A stretch of 18,172 bases of DNA, taken from NCBI GenBank assembly GCA_964533785.1, contig CAZHNG010000111.1, positions 1 to 18,172 on the forward strand, read 5' to 3'. How positions within the stretch are numbered: the stretch's first letter is position 1; every line of letters begins with the position of its first letter. Below the pieces are notes generated by a model, which was given only the letters and a program-made list of their open reading frames with translations, ran no database searches and was not told where the DNA came from. Source of the DNA: JANQRV01 sp964533785. GTDB taxonomy: Bacteria > Bacteroidota > Bacteroidia > Chitinophagales > Saprospiraceae. Positions 5,821-13,236 of this stretch are shown one piece after another. Made by a program: the position numbers and the translations under genes.

Positions 5821-8385
5821 ATGAAAATATGCTACTTATCGATAGCCATCATCTGTTGTTGGATACCCTTGCAAGGACAGAAATTACTACCGATCGCTGA
5901 AAATTCAGTGCTGCGCAGAATGTTTGCCGACCAATCCAGTACTGCGGGTAATATTATTAGTTTAAGAAATAATTTTCCAGAAGGGTGCGACATCGAGTCA
6001 CCCGATAACATATACATAGAAAGCGGAGAAACCAGAATATTGGAAGCGGGTATTGATACTTTTGGTTTGGATACCAATCAGGTTATCGGGACTTATACTT
6101 GTATTCAGTGTACCAATTCTCCTTTTGGGTTCGCTTCTTTTTCCGGCGATACCTTAACTTACCGGGCTAACGAAAATGTGCAAATTGGCGTTCACGAGTT
6201 TTCTGTCCAGTACGAAGATGAATTGGGCAGCCGTACGGCTTTTTTTACAGTAGTGGTGAGGCGGCCCGGAGTCTCTTTTTCCTTTCCGGAAACCGTTTTG
6301 GAGCCAAATGGATCCGCCACGGTAACGGCGGATATTTCAGAACTTTCGGGTGAATTGGCTTGCAGTTTTATTGCTGATTGTTCCGATCGTTATGAGGGGC
6401 GGGATCAGGAGATCGTCTTTTCCCGCAGCGACCGGCCCGATAATACCTTCACTTATTTTGCCAGTCGCTACGGCGGATTGGATTCTGTTTGCCTGGTTCT
6501 TTGTAATGAAGTGGCTACCTGTGATACGTTTAATTATGCCTTCCGTATTGTGCAGGATTCTATCGACCTTCCTTTATTTGATGACTTTTCCTACGAAGGA
6601 CCATTCCCTTCTGCCGATCTATGGCTGGAAGACGGGCCTTTCGTCAACCGGACCATGGCAATTGATCCGCCTTCTTACGGAGTGGCTACATTTGACGGAG
6701 TTGATCCTACCGGTATTCCTTACGGAGGTGAGTACGGAGTGGCCGACCGGCTGACCTCCAAGCACGTCAATCTGGGCAGTTCCCAGGGAAACTTGGTTAT
6801 CCTGAGCTATTGGCTTCAACGCAAAGGGTTGGGGGATAAACCAGAACCCCAGGATTCTATGGTGATAGAAATAAAGAATGCCAATGAGAAGTGGGTACCT
6901 ATACGTACCTTGGAAGGCTTGCAAATTAACGTTCCGAATACGAAGGTCGATACCTTCCAGTTTTACCGGGATACTATTCCTGATGCATTCAAATACGATG
7001 GTTTTCAATTTCGCTTTAAATCCTATTCCAGCCGGACCGGCATCCTGGACAATTGGCATTTGGATTACGTTAGATTGGATGACAACCTCACCGAACCAAC
7101 CTTTGAAGACATTGCTTTTACCAAAGAACCAGGCTTTATTCTGACCCCCTATTCGAGCATGCCATATAAACATTTTTTGGGGAGTGAAAACGTGACCAGC
7201 TTATTAAGAGATTCCATCCGGGTAGGTATTCGCAACTTTTCATTCCAGGATGCTTTGACTGCCGATAATTCCATCTTGAATATTCAGGAGTTGAATACGG
7301 GCCTGGAGTTATTTGGCGGGAGTAACCCAACGCTGTTCAATGGTCAGGATGCGAATATCGAGAGTGGTATTATTATTAACCGAGGGTATTCACTGGTCAA
7401 TCAATTTCCCTTTTCTGAAGCATATCCTGTTTATACCGCTAATATTGCCGATGCTTCCAATTTTGTCGATTTGGAGACCCTTGAAGTACAGATGAGTTAC
7501 CGGTTTACCAACAATTCACAAGCTGACCCCTTGAGCTACCCGCAAACGCAGGCAAATGATTTTATTGCTACCACTACTGTTTTCGATAATTACTTTGCCT
7601 ACGATGACGGCACCGCCGAAGCAGCCTTTGTCACCCAGGAAAACAAGTCCATTGCCCTGCAATTCACCTCTTTTGTAGAAGACTCTTTGCGGGCAGTACA
7701 ATTTCATTTTCCCGTTGCCTCTACCGATATCTCGGAGCAGATATTTGACCTGCGCGTATATTTGGACAGCTTGAATACGGAGCCTGTTTACGAAGAATTT
7801 TCGGTACCCGTTTTCTATACCAGTTCTTTTTACGATACTCTCCAGGGGTATTCTACTTACCCTTTTATTGATATTGATGGTAACGACAGCCCCATTTATT
7901 TACCGGCAGGTACGGATTTTTTTATCAGTTGGACGCAGATAACACCTTGTGACGGCCTCCAATGTATTCCGGTGGGATACGACCTGAATAGCCCGGATGG
8001 ACGGGATTTTATTTTTGTGAATGAACGGGGAGCCTGGAATCCTTTGGATACCTTTTTCCCCCCGGGCTCATTGATGTTGCGGCCGGTGGTAGGCGATGAA
8101 ACACCGGTGGCTACTTCTGTCAGCGAAATTGAACCAATGAAAGATGGGATAAACATTTTTCCGAACCCCACCCAAGGGCTTCTAAATATTGAATTGGAAA
8201 ACCATAACCATCGCGATTTCGACTTTGAAGTTTTTAATGCAATGGGTCAGAGAACAACCGCTGGGGTATTACAACCTGTTTTGGATTTAAAGGATTTACC
8301 GGGAGGGGTTTATTTTCTTAGACTGAGGAACCGGAAGACAATGGCTTCGTATAGTCAGCGGGTGGTGGTTGGGAATGAACGATGA
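5821..8385 (+). CDS. Large secreted protein with C-terminal T9SS (type A) sorting domain
   Basis: The 854-residue protein begins with a signal peptide (residues 1-19, core YLSIAIICCWIPL, likely cleavage LQG|Q). It ends with a Por-type sorting domain (about 775-854): the IFPNPTQGLLNIEL segment, the FNAMGQR turn, and LPGGVYFLRLRN before a short basic tail. This pattern sends proteins through the Bacteroidota type IX system to the cell surface or medium. The middle is mostly beta-strand: one or two Ig/cadherin-like segments (about 40-145 and 150-240), then a region starting LPLFDDFSYEGPFPSADLW that resembles the jelly-roll segment common in large T9SS cargo. Several cysteine pairs (CIQC, CDGLQC) fit an extracytoplasmic fold with disulfides. 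No enzymatic motif was recognised; an adhesin or structural surface role is possible. The start was moved from an upstream in-frame codon at 5764 to 5821 because the signal peptide begins there. Confidence 0.85.
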   Translation: MKICYLSIAIICCWIPLQGQKLLPIAENSVLRRMFADQSSTAGNIISLRNNFPEGCDIESPDNIYIESGETRILEAGIDTFGLDTNQVIGTYTCIQCTNSPFGFASFSGDTLTYRANENVQIGVHEFSVQYEDELGSRTAFFTVVVRRPGVSFSFPETVLEPNGSATVTADISELSGELACSFIADCSDRYEGRDQEIVFSRSDRPDNTFTYFASRYGGLDSVCLVLCNEVATCDTFNYAFRIVQDSIDLPLFDDFSYEGPFPSADLWLEDGPFVNRTMAIDPPSYGVATFDGVDPTGIPYGGEYGVADRLTSKHVNLGSSQGNLVILSYWLQRKGLGDKPEPQDSMVIEIKNANEKWVPIRTLEGLQINVPNTKVDTFQFYRDTIPDAFKYDGFQFRFKSYSSRTGILDNWHLDYVRLDDNLTEPTFEDIAFTKEPGFILTPYSSMPYKHFLGSENVTSLLRDSIRVGIRNFSFQDALTADNSILNIQELNTGLELFGGSNPTLFNGQDANIESGIIINRGYSLVNQFPFSEAYPVYTANIADASNFVDLETLEVQMSYRFTNNSQADPLSYPQTQANDFIATTTVFDNYFAYDDGTAEAAFVTQENKSIALQFTSFVEDSLRAVQFHFPVASTDISEQIFDLRVYLDSLNTEPVYEEFSVPVFYTSSFYDTLQGYSTYPFIDIDGNDSPIYLPAGTDFFISWTQITPCDGLQCIPVGYDLNSPDGRDFIFVNERGAWNPLDTFFPPGSLMLRPVVGDETPVATSVSEIEPMKDGINIFPNPTQGLLNIELENHNHRDFDFEVFNAMGQRTTAGVLQPVLDLKDLPGGVYFLRLRNRKTMASYSQRVVVGNER

Positions 8386-8402
8386 TGTGGATCTTATGCG
8401 TC

Positions 8403-8420
8403 CGGTTTTCCAAAAAACCG
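8403..8420 (+). terminator. Possible weak terminator hairpin after the T9SS cargo gene
   Basis: CGGTTTT (8403-8409), a 4-base loop and AAAACCG (8414-8420) form a perfect 7-bp stem 17 bases after the stop at 8385. The downstream bases are AATAGAAAAA rather than a T-tract, so the call rests on position and the stem only. Confidence 0.4.
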
Positions 8421-8463
8421 AATAGAAAAACTAATTCACTGAAAAAGGCTTGCAGGATGGTTT

Positions 8464-8487
8464 ATGTAGATAGAAATTTTTCTACAT
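8464..8487. other. Inverted repeat in the intergenic region before the SH3b gene
   Basis: ATGTAGA (8464-8470) and TCTACAT (8481-8487) are perfect inverted copies around a 10-base AT-rich spacer, which itself can form the alternative stem TAGAAA/TTTCTA. It could be an operator, a leader hairpin or a terminator remnant. The rest of the 319-base gap 8386-8704 is AT-rich and holds three GTACAA copies (8553, 8576, 8606) but no gene I can support. Confidence 0.35.
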
Positions 8488-8704
8488 GCAATTCTCAATC
8501 AATTAATTATCAGTGTTTTAAGTGTAATGAAAATTTTGTGAATGCAAGATAAGTACAAGACTTTTTTGACTAAATGTACAACATGAACAAAACAATGCAC
8601 AATAGGTACAAGCACCGTTGCTCATGACGGGCCATATTTGTATCAAACCTAAGATACAAGCAATAATTTTTTTACCTATCAAGCATTTTCTAAAATTTTG
8701 TTCT

Positions 8705-9181
8705 ATGAAGAAGTTATTAATCGTAGTATTCAATCTTATTGTTGTAACTAGTATTCATCATGCTCAAGAAATTGCAATTACAAAAACAGCACTAAACTTA
8801 AGAGATAATTCATCTACAAGCGCAAAAGTATTAACTGTTATACCGAAGAAAAGTAGAGTTCAAGTTTATAATTGTAGAGACAGCTGGTGCTATGTTTCAT
8901 ATTCCAATCATTACCAAGGATACGTCGCAAAAAGCTATTTAAAGGAAAAAACATCAAATGTCTTTTTTCAGAAAAAGACACTAAAAAGCAAAATTTACTT
9001 AAAACCTCAAAGTACTGTAAGATATTATCAGAATGTGGATTATGAAACAGTTCAAAGCCCGACTAAATATAATCAAATTCCTGCTGAAGCTTCTGCCATA
9101 TGTAGAGATGGAACCTATAGCTTCAGTAGGCATAGACGAGGTACTTGTTCCCACCACGGTGGAGTAAAGGAATGGTTGTAG
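8705..9181 (+). CDS. Exported SH3b-domain protein with DUF3761
   Basis: The 158-residue protein starts with a signal peptide (about 1-20, KKLLIVVFNLIVVTSIHHA|Q). A bacterial SH3 domain follows (about 21-78: ALNLRDNSSTSAKVLTVIPK, then a Trp-Cys-Tyr-Val strand and GYVAKSYL). A lysine-rich linker then leads to a DUF3761 motif at the end, AICRDGTYSFSRHRRGTCSHHGGVKEWL split over two short conserved blocks, with two Cys and three His that are the hallmark of the family. SH3b domains often bind peptidoglycan or other surface ligands; the role of DUF3761 is not known to me. The ATG at 8705 is preferred over the in-frame ATG at 8618 because only the former places the signal peptide at the N-terminus. 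The gene is visibly more AT-rich and lysine-rich than its neighbours and may have been acquired by transfer. Confidence 0.8.
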   Translation: MKKLLIVVFNLIVVTSIHHAQEIAITKTALNLRDNSSTSAKVLTVIPKKSRVQVYNCRDSWCYVSYSNHYQGYVAKSYLKEKTSNVFFQKKTLKSKIYLKPQSTVRYYQNVDYETVQSPTKYNQIPAEASAICRDGTYSFSRHRRGTCSHHGGVKEWL

Positions 9182-9206
9182 TTTCTATATCAAATTAAAA
9201 AATAGA

Positions 9207-10361
9207 TTACCGGCTCTCTTTCCAAAGCGTTACCCGAAACAATATCCCGATCTCAGCAAAATCAATTCGATCTTGCATGAGGCGGATCATGCGCGGGATT
9301 CCGCGGCCTAAGCCGTCGATATAACGCATATTGTCCAAATATTTTACTAAAAATAAATTGCGGGGAGCGGAATTACCAAACTTGATCTTTTCAATAGAAA
9401 GGGTATTGGCTATGCTACCGGGAGAGGTAATTTCCAAACGGTCTTCGTACAGATATACTGTCGTTTTTCGATTAGTTATAGAATAGTCACGGTGAGCAAC
9501 GGCATTGACCATTGCTTCGCGAATAACCTCGCTGGGAAAAACTTGCTGTTCTTCTCGTTTATTTCCTTCAATGATGGGGTGAGTAGGATTGAATAGTTTG
9601 ATCAACCGGGTGGTTTGATCGATCAGGTCGGGTAAGGTGCCGTTTATTTCCTTTTTGTCGATGATATTATCTGCAATGTCTTTTCCCGCAAATACTGCAA
9701 AAACGATACTGCTGTGAGGGAGGTATTTTTGCGGAACGTTGCCAAACAGGAGCATTCCTCCGACACTGACCACCTTGTCTTGTTCGTGGTCAACCAAAAT
9801 GTCGGCATTGTACAATAGATTGGCTTTTTCCATTGGGTCTAAATCTTCATAGTCAAACTGGTAATACGTTTGCCAGTATTGCTGGAGTTTGGCAGGATTT
9901 AAATTGTTAATAGAGGTGCCTGAAATAGGGGAAATATCGTAATGGACTAAGCCGGATTGTTGAAATAAATGACTAAGTTCTTCCTTCGTTGCTGTGCGGT
10001 TCGTTGATCCAACGCGGATCCAGAATTTCCCATCAATAGTCTGGTAAGGTTTATCCTTACCTTTATCAACTTGAATGGCGCACACCTTTTTTCTACCCAC
10101 CTCAATAATTTCAATTTTGGGATTGGTAGACGGAATGATATTATTTCTGGAAATATTACTTACCCATTCTTCAAATTTTCGGTTAGAAGGTAAACCACTA
10201 ACGGTTCCATCATCCTCAATACCAATAAAGATAGTTCCACCAAAGGTATTTGCAAAAGCCACTATTTCCCTGGCTAAACCAGGAACTACCTTAGCAGATT
10301 TAAATTCTATTTTTTGATTTTCTCCTTGCTGTATTAGTTCCTCTACTTCTAATGTTTCCAT
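9207..10361 (-). CDS. AlbA_2 (Schlafen-like) domain protein with GHKL-type ATPase C-terminus
   Basis: The 384-residue protein has an N-terminal AlbA_2/Schlafen-like domain (about 10-130) with the family pattern ENQKIEFK (14-21), then GLAREIVAFANTFGGTIFIGIEDDG in two overlapping conserved blocks (28-52) and WIRVGSTN (114-121). The C-terminal half resembles the divergent HATPase_c_4 module: SEVIREAMVNAVAHRDYS (277-294, with Glu282 and Asn286 placed like the GHKL N-box) and a Gly-rich GLGRGIPRMIRL (350-361). Proteins of this build are usually annotated as ATP-binding or RecG-like regulators or putative DNA/RNA-binding proteins; some sit in defence or stress loci, but their biochemical role is poorly known. 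It is convergent with the SH3b gene (25 bases between stops) and divergent from trmB. Its predicted -7 element lies only 4 bases from the ATG, which suggests a leaderless transcript or a start slightly downstream. Confidence 0.8.
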   Translation of the reverse strand: METLEVEELIQQGENQKIEFKSAKVVPGLAREIVAFANTFGGTIFIGIEDDGTVSGLPSNRKFEEWVSNISRNNIIPSTNPKIEIIEVGRKKVCAIQVDKGKDKPYQTIDGKFWIRVGSTNRTATKEELSHLFQQSGLVHYDISPISGTSINNLNPAKLQQYWQTYYQFDYEDLDPMEKANLLYNADILVDHEQDKVVSVGGMLLFGNVPQKYLPHSSIVFAVFAGKDIADNIIDKKEINGTLPDLIDQTTRLIKLFNPTHPIIEGNKREEQQVFPSEVIREAMVNAVAHRDYSITNRKTTVYLYEDRLEITSPGSIANTLSIEKIKFGNSAPRNLFLVKYLDNMRYIDGLGRGIPRMIRLMQDRIDFAEIGILFRVTLWKESR

Positions 10362-10365
10362 ATTT

Positions 10366-10373
10366 CAAATATA
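10366..10373 (-). promoter_or_regulatory. Predicted -7 element for the AlbA_2 gene
   Basis: Read on the minus strand this is TATATTTG, an exact match to TAnnTTTG. It lies 4 bases upstream of the ATG (10361-10359), so transcription would begin at or just inside the start codon. A clear -33 TTG at the right spacing is not visible. Confidence 0.45.
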
Positions 10374-10379
10374 CAACAC

Positions 10380-10414
10380 TTTGGCATGAAAAATTTGGGA
10401 TATCCTTAACTTTG
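10380..10414 (+). promoter_or_regulatory. Predicted trmB promoter (-33 TTTG, -7 TAACTTTG)
   Basis: TTTG at 10380-10383 and TAACTTTG at 10407-10414 match the Bacteroidota -33/-7 elements with a 23-base spacer, at the long end of the accepted range. The -7 element ends 22 bases before the trmB ATG at 10437. This promoter and the minus-strand one share a 75-base divergent intergenic region. Confidence 0.6.
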
Positions 10415-10436
10415 TGGCTTAAACCATTCACAAAAA

Positions 10437-11141
10437 ATGAGTAAGCGGAATAAGCTACAGAAGTTTGCAGAGCTACTAACCTTTCCGAATGTTTACGAAA
10501 ACTTCAATCCCAAGGACCCTAAGTTGTTGGGGGTAGACGGACAAGAAGTTGATCTGAAAGGGCAGTGGGGGGCCAAACATTTCGGTAATGATCAGCCCAT
10601 TACATTAGAACTGGCCTGTGGACGCGGTGAATACACCCTGGGTATGGCGCGCATGTACCAAGATTGCAATTTTATTGGTGTTGATGTAAAAGGCGCTCGC
10701 ATCTGGAAAGGTGCAAAAATTGCCCTGGAGGAACAGTTGGATAATGTTGCTTTTCTAAGGACTCGTATTGAACAACTGACGCTCTTTTTCTCACCCAATG
10801 AAATTGATGAAATATGGATCACTTTTCCGGACCCGTTCCTGAAAAGCAGTAAAGAAAACCGGCGGCTCACCGCACCTCGCTTTCTGGAAAGCTACGCCCA
10901 GGTTCTTAAGCCCAAGGGGGTGGTGCATCTAAAGACGGATTCTCCTGAGCTGTACGAGTTTACTTTAGAAGTTTTACGGGATAATCCGCAATATTCATTG
11001 TTGTATTACGATGAGGATATTTATGCAAAAGCCCTACCTATGCCCGAGTTGGCATTAAAAACGTATTATGAACATATGCACCTGGAGGAAGGCAGAACGA
11101 TTAAATACATCAGGATTGGGATATCACCAATAACCGAATAA
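10437..11141 (+). CDS. trmB: tRNA (guanine(46)-N7)-methyltransferase TrmB
   Basis: The 234-residue protein is a class I SAM-dependent methyltransferase of the TrmB family, which makes m7G46 in the variable loop of tRNAs in the cytoplasm. Motif I, LELACGRGEYT (57-67), binds SAM; GVDVKGARIWKGAK (81-94) is the acidic-loop block; ITFPDPF (128-134) is the catalytic Asp segment; RRLTAPRFL (142-150) and the C-terminal KTYYEHMHLEEGRTIKYI block (tRNA and substrate contacts) follow the usual order. Length is normal for the family. The Trp that often follows FPDP is Phe here, which is tolerated in Bacteroidota members as I recall them. The ATG at 10437 fits both the alignment and the promoter. The PorE-like gene follows after 58 bases with no obvious terminator, so the two may be co-transcribed. 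Confidence 0.93.
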   Translation: MSKRNKLQKFAELLTFPNVYENFNPKDPKLLGVDGQEVDLKGQWGAKHFGNDQPITLELACGRGEYTLGMARMYQDCNFIGVDVKGARIWKGAKIALEEQLDNVAFLRTRIEQLTLFFSPNEIDEIWITFPDPFLKSSKENRRLTAPRFLESYAQVLKPKGVVHLKTDSPELYEFTLEVLRDNPQYSLLYYDEDIYAKALPMPELALKTYYEHMHLEEGRTIKYIRIGISPITE

Positions 11142-11199
11142 CCTGTTCTAAAAAGACTTTAACGCTCTTTTCCTCCGTTAATACTCCCAAAAAGATAAT

Positions 11200-13149
11200 A
11201 TGCGCATCATAATTACCGGCCTTTTCCTGCTTCTTACCGTTCAGGTCTATGCCCAAAATTATACGAACAGAAATAACGCTACCGGAAAAGTCAAAAAGAT
11301 CTACGAAAAAGCGACTGAACTGAATCGATCGGAAGATTGGGATGATGCTTTGAAACAGTATGATAAGCTGCTGGAAAGAGCCCCCGATTTCATCGATGCC
11401 TACCTGGCAAAAGCCGCGATTTATTATGATCAGGAGAAGTATGAACAAGCAGTAGCTGAGTTTGAAAAGGCTCTTAATATTGATGAGGCTTATGATCCCA
11501 GGGCTTGGTACCGGTTGGCATTGACAGAACTGAATCTCGACCGTTTCGAAGCGGCAGCTCAGCATTTTGATCGATTTATTGCAATGGGAGACCGAAGTGA
11601 ATCTCTGATCAACCGCGCTAAAAAGTACGCTGCTGACGCTAAATTTGCTGCTGAAGCGGTTAAAAACCCCGTTCCTTTCGAACCGGTTGCCCTGAACAAC
11701 TACATCAATACGGAGGATCCGGAATACCTGCCGGCTCTTACTGCCGATGGGGAAAACTTGATCTTTACCCGCAGAGTCAATGGTCGGCAGGAAGACTTGT
11801 TCATTAGTAGCCGGGTAGATGGAGATTGGCAAGCTCCCGTTCCTTTGGCAGGGATCAATACTCCAACCGGTAGTGAGGGCACCCAAAGTATTTCCGCGGA
11901 TGGAAAATTTCTGGTTTTCACCGCCTGTGGCCGGGGTAGAGGCGGTTGTGATCTTTATTATTCAACGGTAAAAGACGGCCGGTGGACGCCGGCGCAAAAT
12001 ATTGGGCCTCCCATTAATACCGGTGCCTGGGATTCGCAACCTTCCATTTCAGCCAATGGAAAAGCCCTGTTTTTTTCCAGCGAACGTAAAGGTGGTCAAG
12101 GCGGCCGGGACATTTGGGTCAGCTATCTAAAGTCTAATGGTACTTGGGGAGAACTCCAAAACCTGGGTCCTCAAATCAATACATCAGCCGATGAAGCATC
12201 TCCGTTCATTCACCCCGATGGGCAAACATTGTATTTCCATTCTAACGGACACCCGGGTATGGGCGGATTTGATCTCTATTATTCCAAGTTGCAGGCAGAT
12301 CAAACTTGGAGTGAACCCGTTAACCTGGGATACCCCATCAATACCCGAGGCAATGAAGGTGCCCTCATAGTTAGTTTGGACGGGAAAACCGCCTACTTCG
12401 CGAGCGATAAAAAACTCAGTGTTGAAGAACTGGAGCAGTCAAGCTTATTGGCCGGCGATGCCGATATCTATCAATTTGAATTGTATAAAGCTGCACGGCC
12501 AGAGCCTGTCACTTACGTGAAAGCTAAAGTTTATGATGCGGTAACTAAACAGCCCCTCACGGCCGTTGCTGAGATTAGCGAATTGGGCAATGAAGATAAT
12601 TACCTGGGAGTACGAACGGATGAAGCCGGCTCTTTCTTACTTTGCCTTACCGCGGGAAAGGATTATGCCCTCAATGTAAACGCCGAAAATTATCTCTTCT
12701 ACTCGGATAATTTTGCACTTTCTCAAGCCAATAGTATCGATCGGCCTTTTCTGCTGGACATTCCATTAACTCCTATTCCGGCAGAAAAGGAAATCGCTAC
12801 CATCGAAAAATCCAAACCAATCATCTTGAAAAACGTTTTTTTCGAGACGGGTTCGGCGGAACTAAAGCCCATTTCCTTGACGGAATTGAATAAATTGAAA
12901 AAATTGTTAGACCAAAATCCCGCGATGCGCGTACAAATCAATGGTCATACAGATAATGTTGGTTCTGAAGAAGATAATTTGCAATTAAGTAAAGACCGAG
13001 CTAAGGCTGTTTATCGTTTCTTAATTGAACAAGGTATCGCGGAAAGCCGTCTCCAATATAAAGGCTTCGGCGAAAATATGCCCATTGCTACCAATGAAAC
13101 GGAGGAAGGGCGGCAGTTAAACCGGCGAACGGAATTTGTTCCTTTTTAG
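11200..13149 (+). CDS. PorE-like TPR/PD40 beta-propeller/OmpA outer-membrane-associated protein
   Basis: The 649-residue protein has a signal peptide (about 1-18, VYA|Q), TPR repeats (about 25-145), five PD40/WD40-like repeats (about 170-420; each has a DG or NG turn followed by L.F.. and a DLYYS or DIWVS strand), a carboxypeptidase-regulatory-like beta-sandwich (about 446-520) and a C-terminal OmpA domain (about 530-649). The OmpA domain keeps NGHTDNVGS (581-589) and LSKDRAK (596-602); Asp585 and Arg600 are 15 apart like the pair that binds diaminopimelate in OmpA. This is the domain order of the T9SS component PorE, which anchors that machine to peptidoglycan. PorE itself is a lipoprotein; no lipobox Cys is present here, so this may be a paralogue with a different anchor. 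The T9SS cargo gene lies nearby. A long antisense frame over its 5' half is a shadow. Confidence 0.85.
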   Translation: MRIIITGLFLLLTVQVYAQNYTNRNNATGKVKKIYEKATELNRSEDWDDALKQYDKLLERAPDFIDAYLAKAAIYYDQEKYEQAVAEFEKALNIDEAYDPRAWYRLALTELNLDRFEAAAQHFDRFIAMGDRSESLINRAKKYAADAKFAAEAVKNPVPFEPVALNNYINTEDPEYLPALTADGENLIFTRRVNGRQEDLFISSRVDGDWQAPVPLAGINTPTGSEGTQSISADGKFLVFTACGRGRGGCDLYYSTVKDGRWTPAQNIGPPINTGAWDSQPSISANGKALFFSSERKGGQGGRDIWVSYLKSNGTWGELQNLGPQINTSADEASPFIHPDGQTLYFHSNGHPGMGGFDLYYSKLQADQTWSEPVNLGYPINTRGNEGALIVSLDGKTAYFASDKKLSVEELEQSSLLAGDADIYQFELYKAARPEPVTYVKAKVYDAVTKQPLTAVAEISELGNEDNYLGVRTDEAGSFLLCLTAGKDYALNVNAENYLFYSDNFALSQANSIDRPFLLDIPLTPIPAEKEIATIEKSKPIILKNVFFETGSAELKPISLTELNKLKKLLDQNPAMRVQINGHTDNVGSEEDNLQLSKDRAKAVYRFLIEQGIAESRLQYKGFGENMPIATNETEEGRQLNRRTEFVPF

Positions 13150-13170
13150 GAATTTGTGTCGGATGTCTTT

Positions 13171-13201
13171 TTGTTAAAAAAAATGTTTATTTTTACTCTT
13201 G
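13171..13201 (+). promoter_or_regulatory. Possible promoter of the PBP1A gene
   Basis: TTG at 13171-13173 and TACTCTTG at 13194-13201 (one mismatch to TAnnTTTG) are separated by 20 bases, and the -7 element ends 35 bases before the ATG at 13237. Spacing and position are good, but the AT-rich context makes chance matches likely. Confidence 0.35.
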
Positions 13202-13236
13202 AAAAACCTGATTTTGTTTGAAACATCTACTGACGT

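Noticed and set aside
6619..7173. A 184-residue minus-strand frame within the T9SS cargo gene
   Set aside because: It is opposite a continuous secreted-protein frame and resembles no family I know.
11110..11886. A 258-residue open frame on the minus strand opposite the PorE-like gene
   Set aside because: It lies opposite strong TPR/PD40 coding sequence, has no recognisable domain, and its composition is that expected of an antisense shadow.
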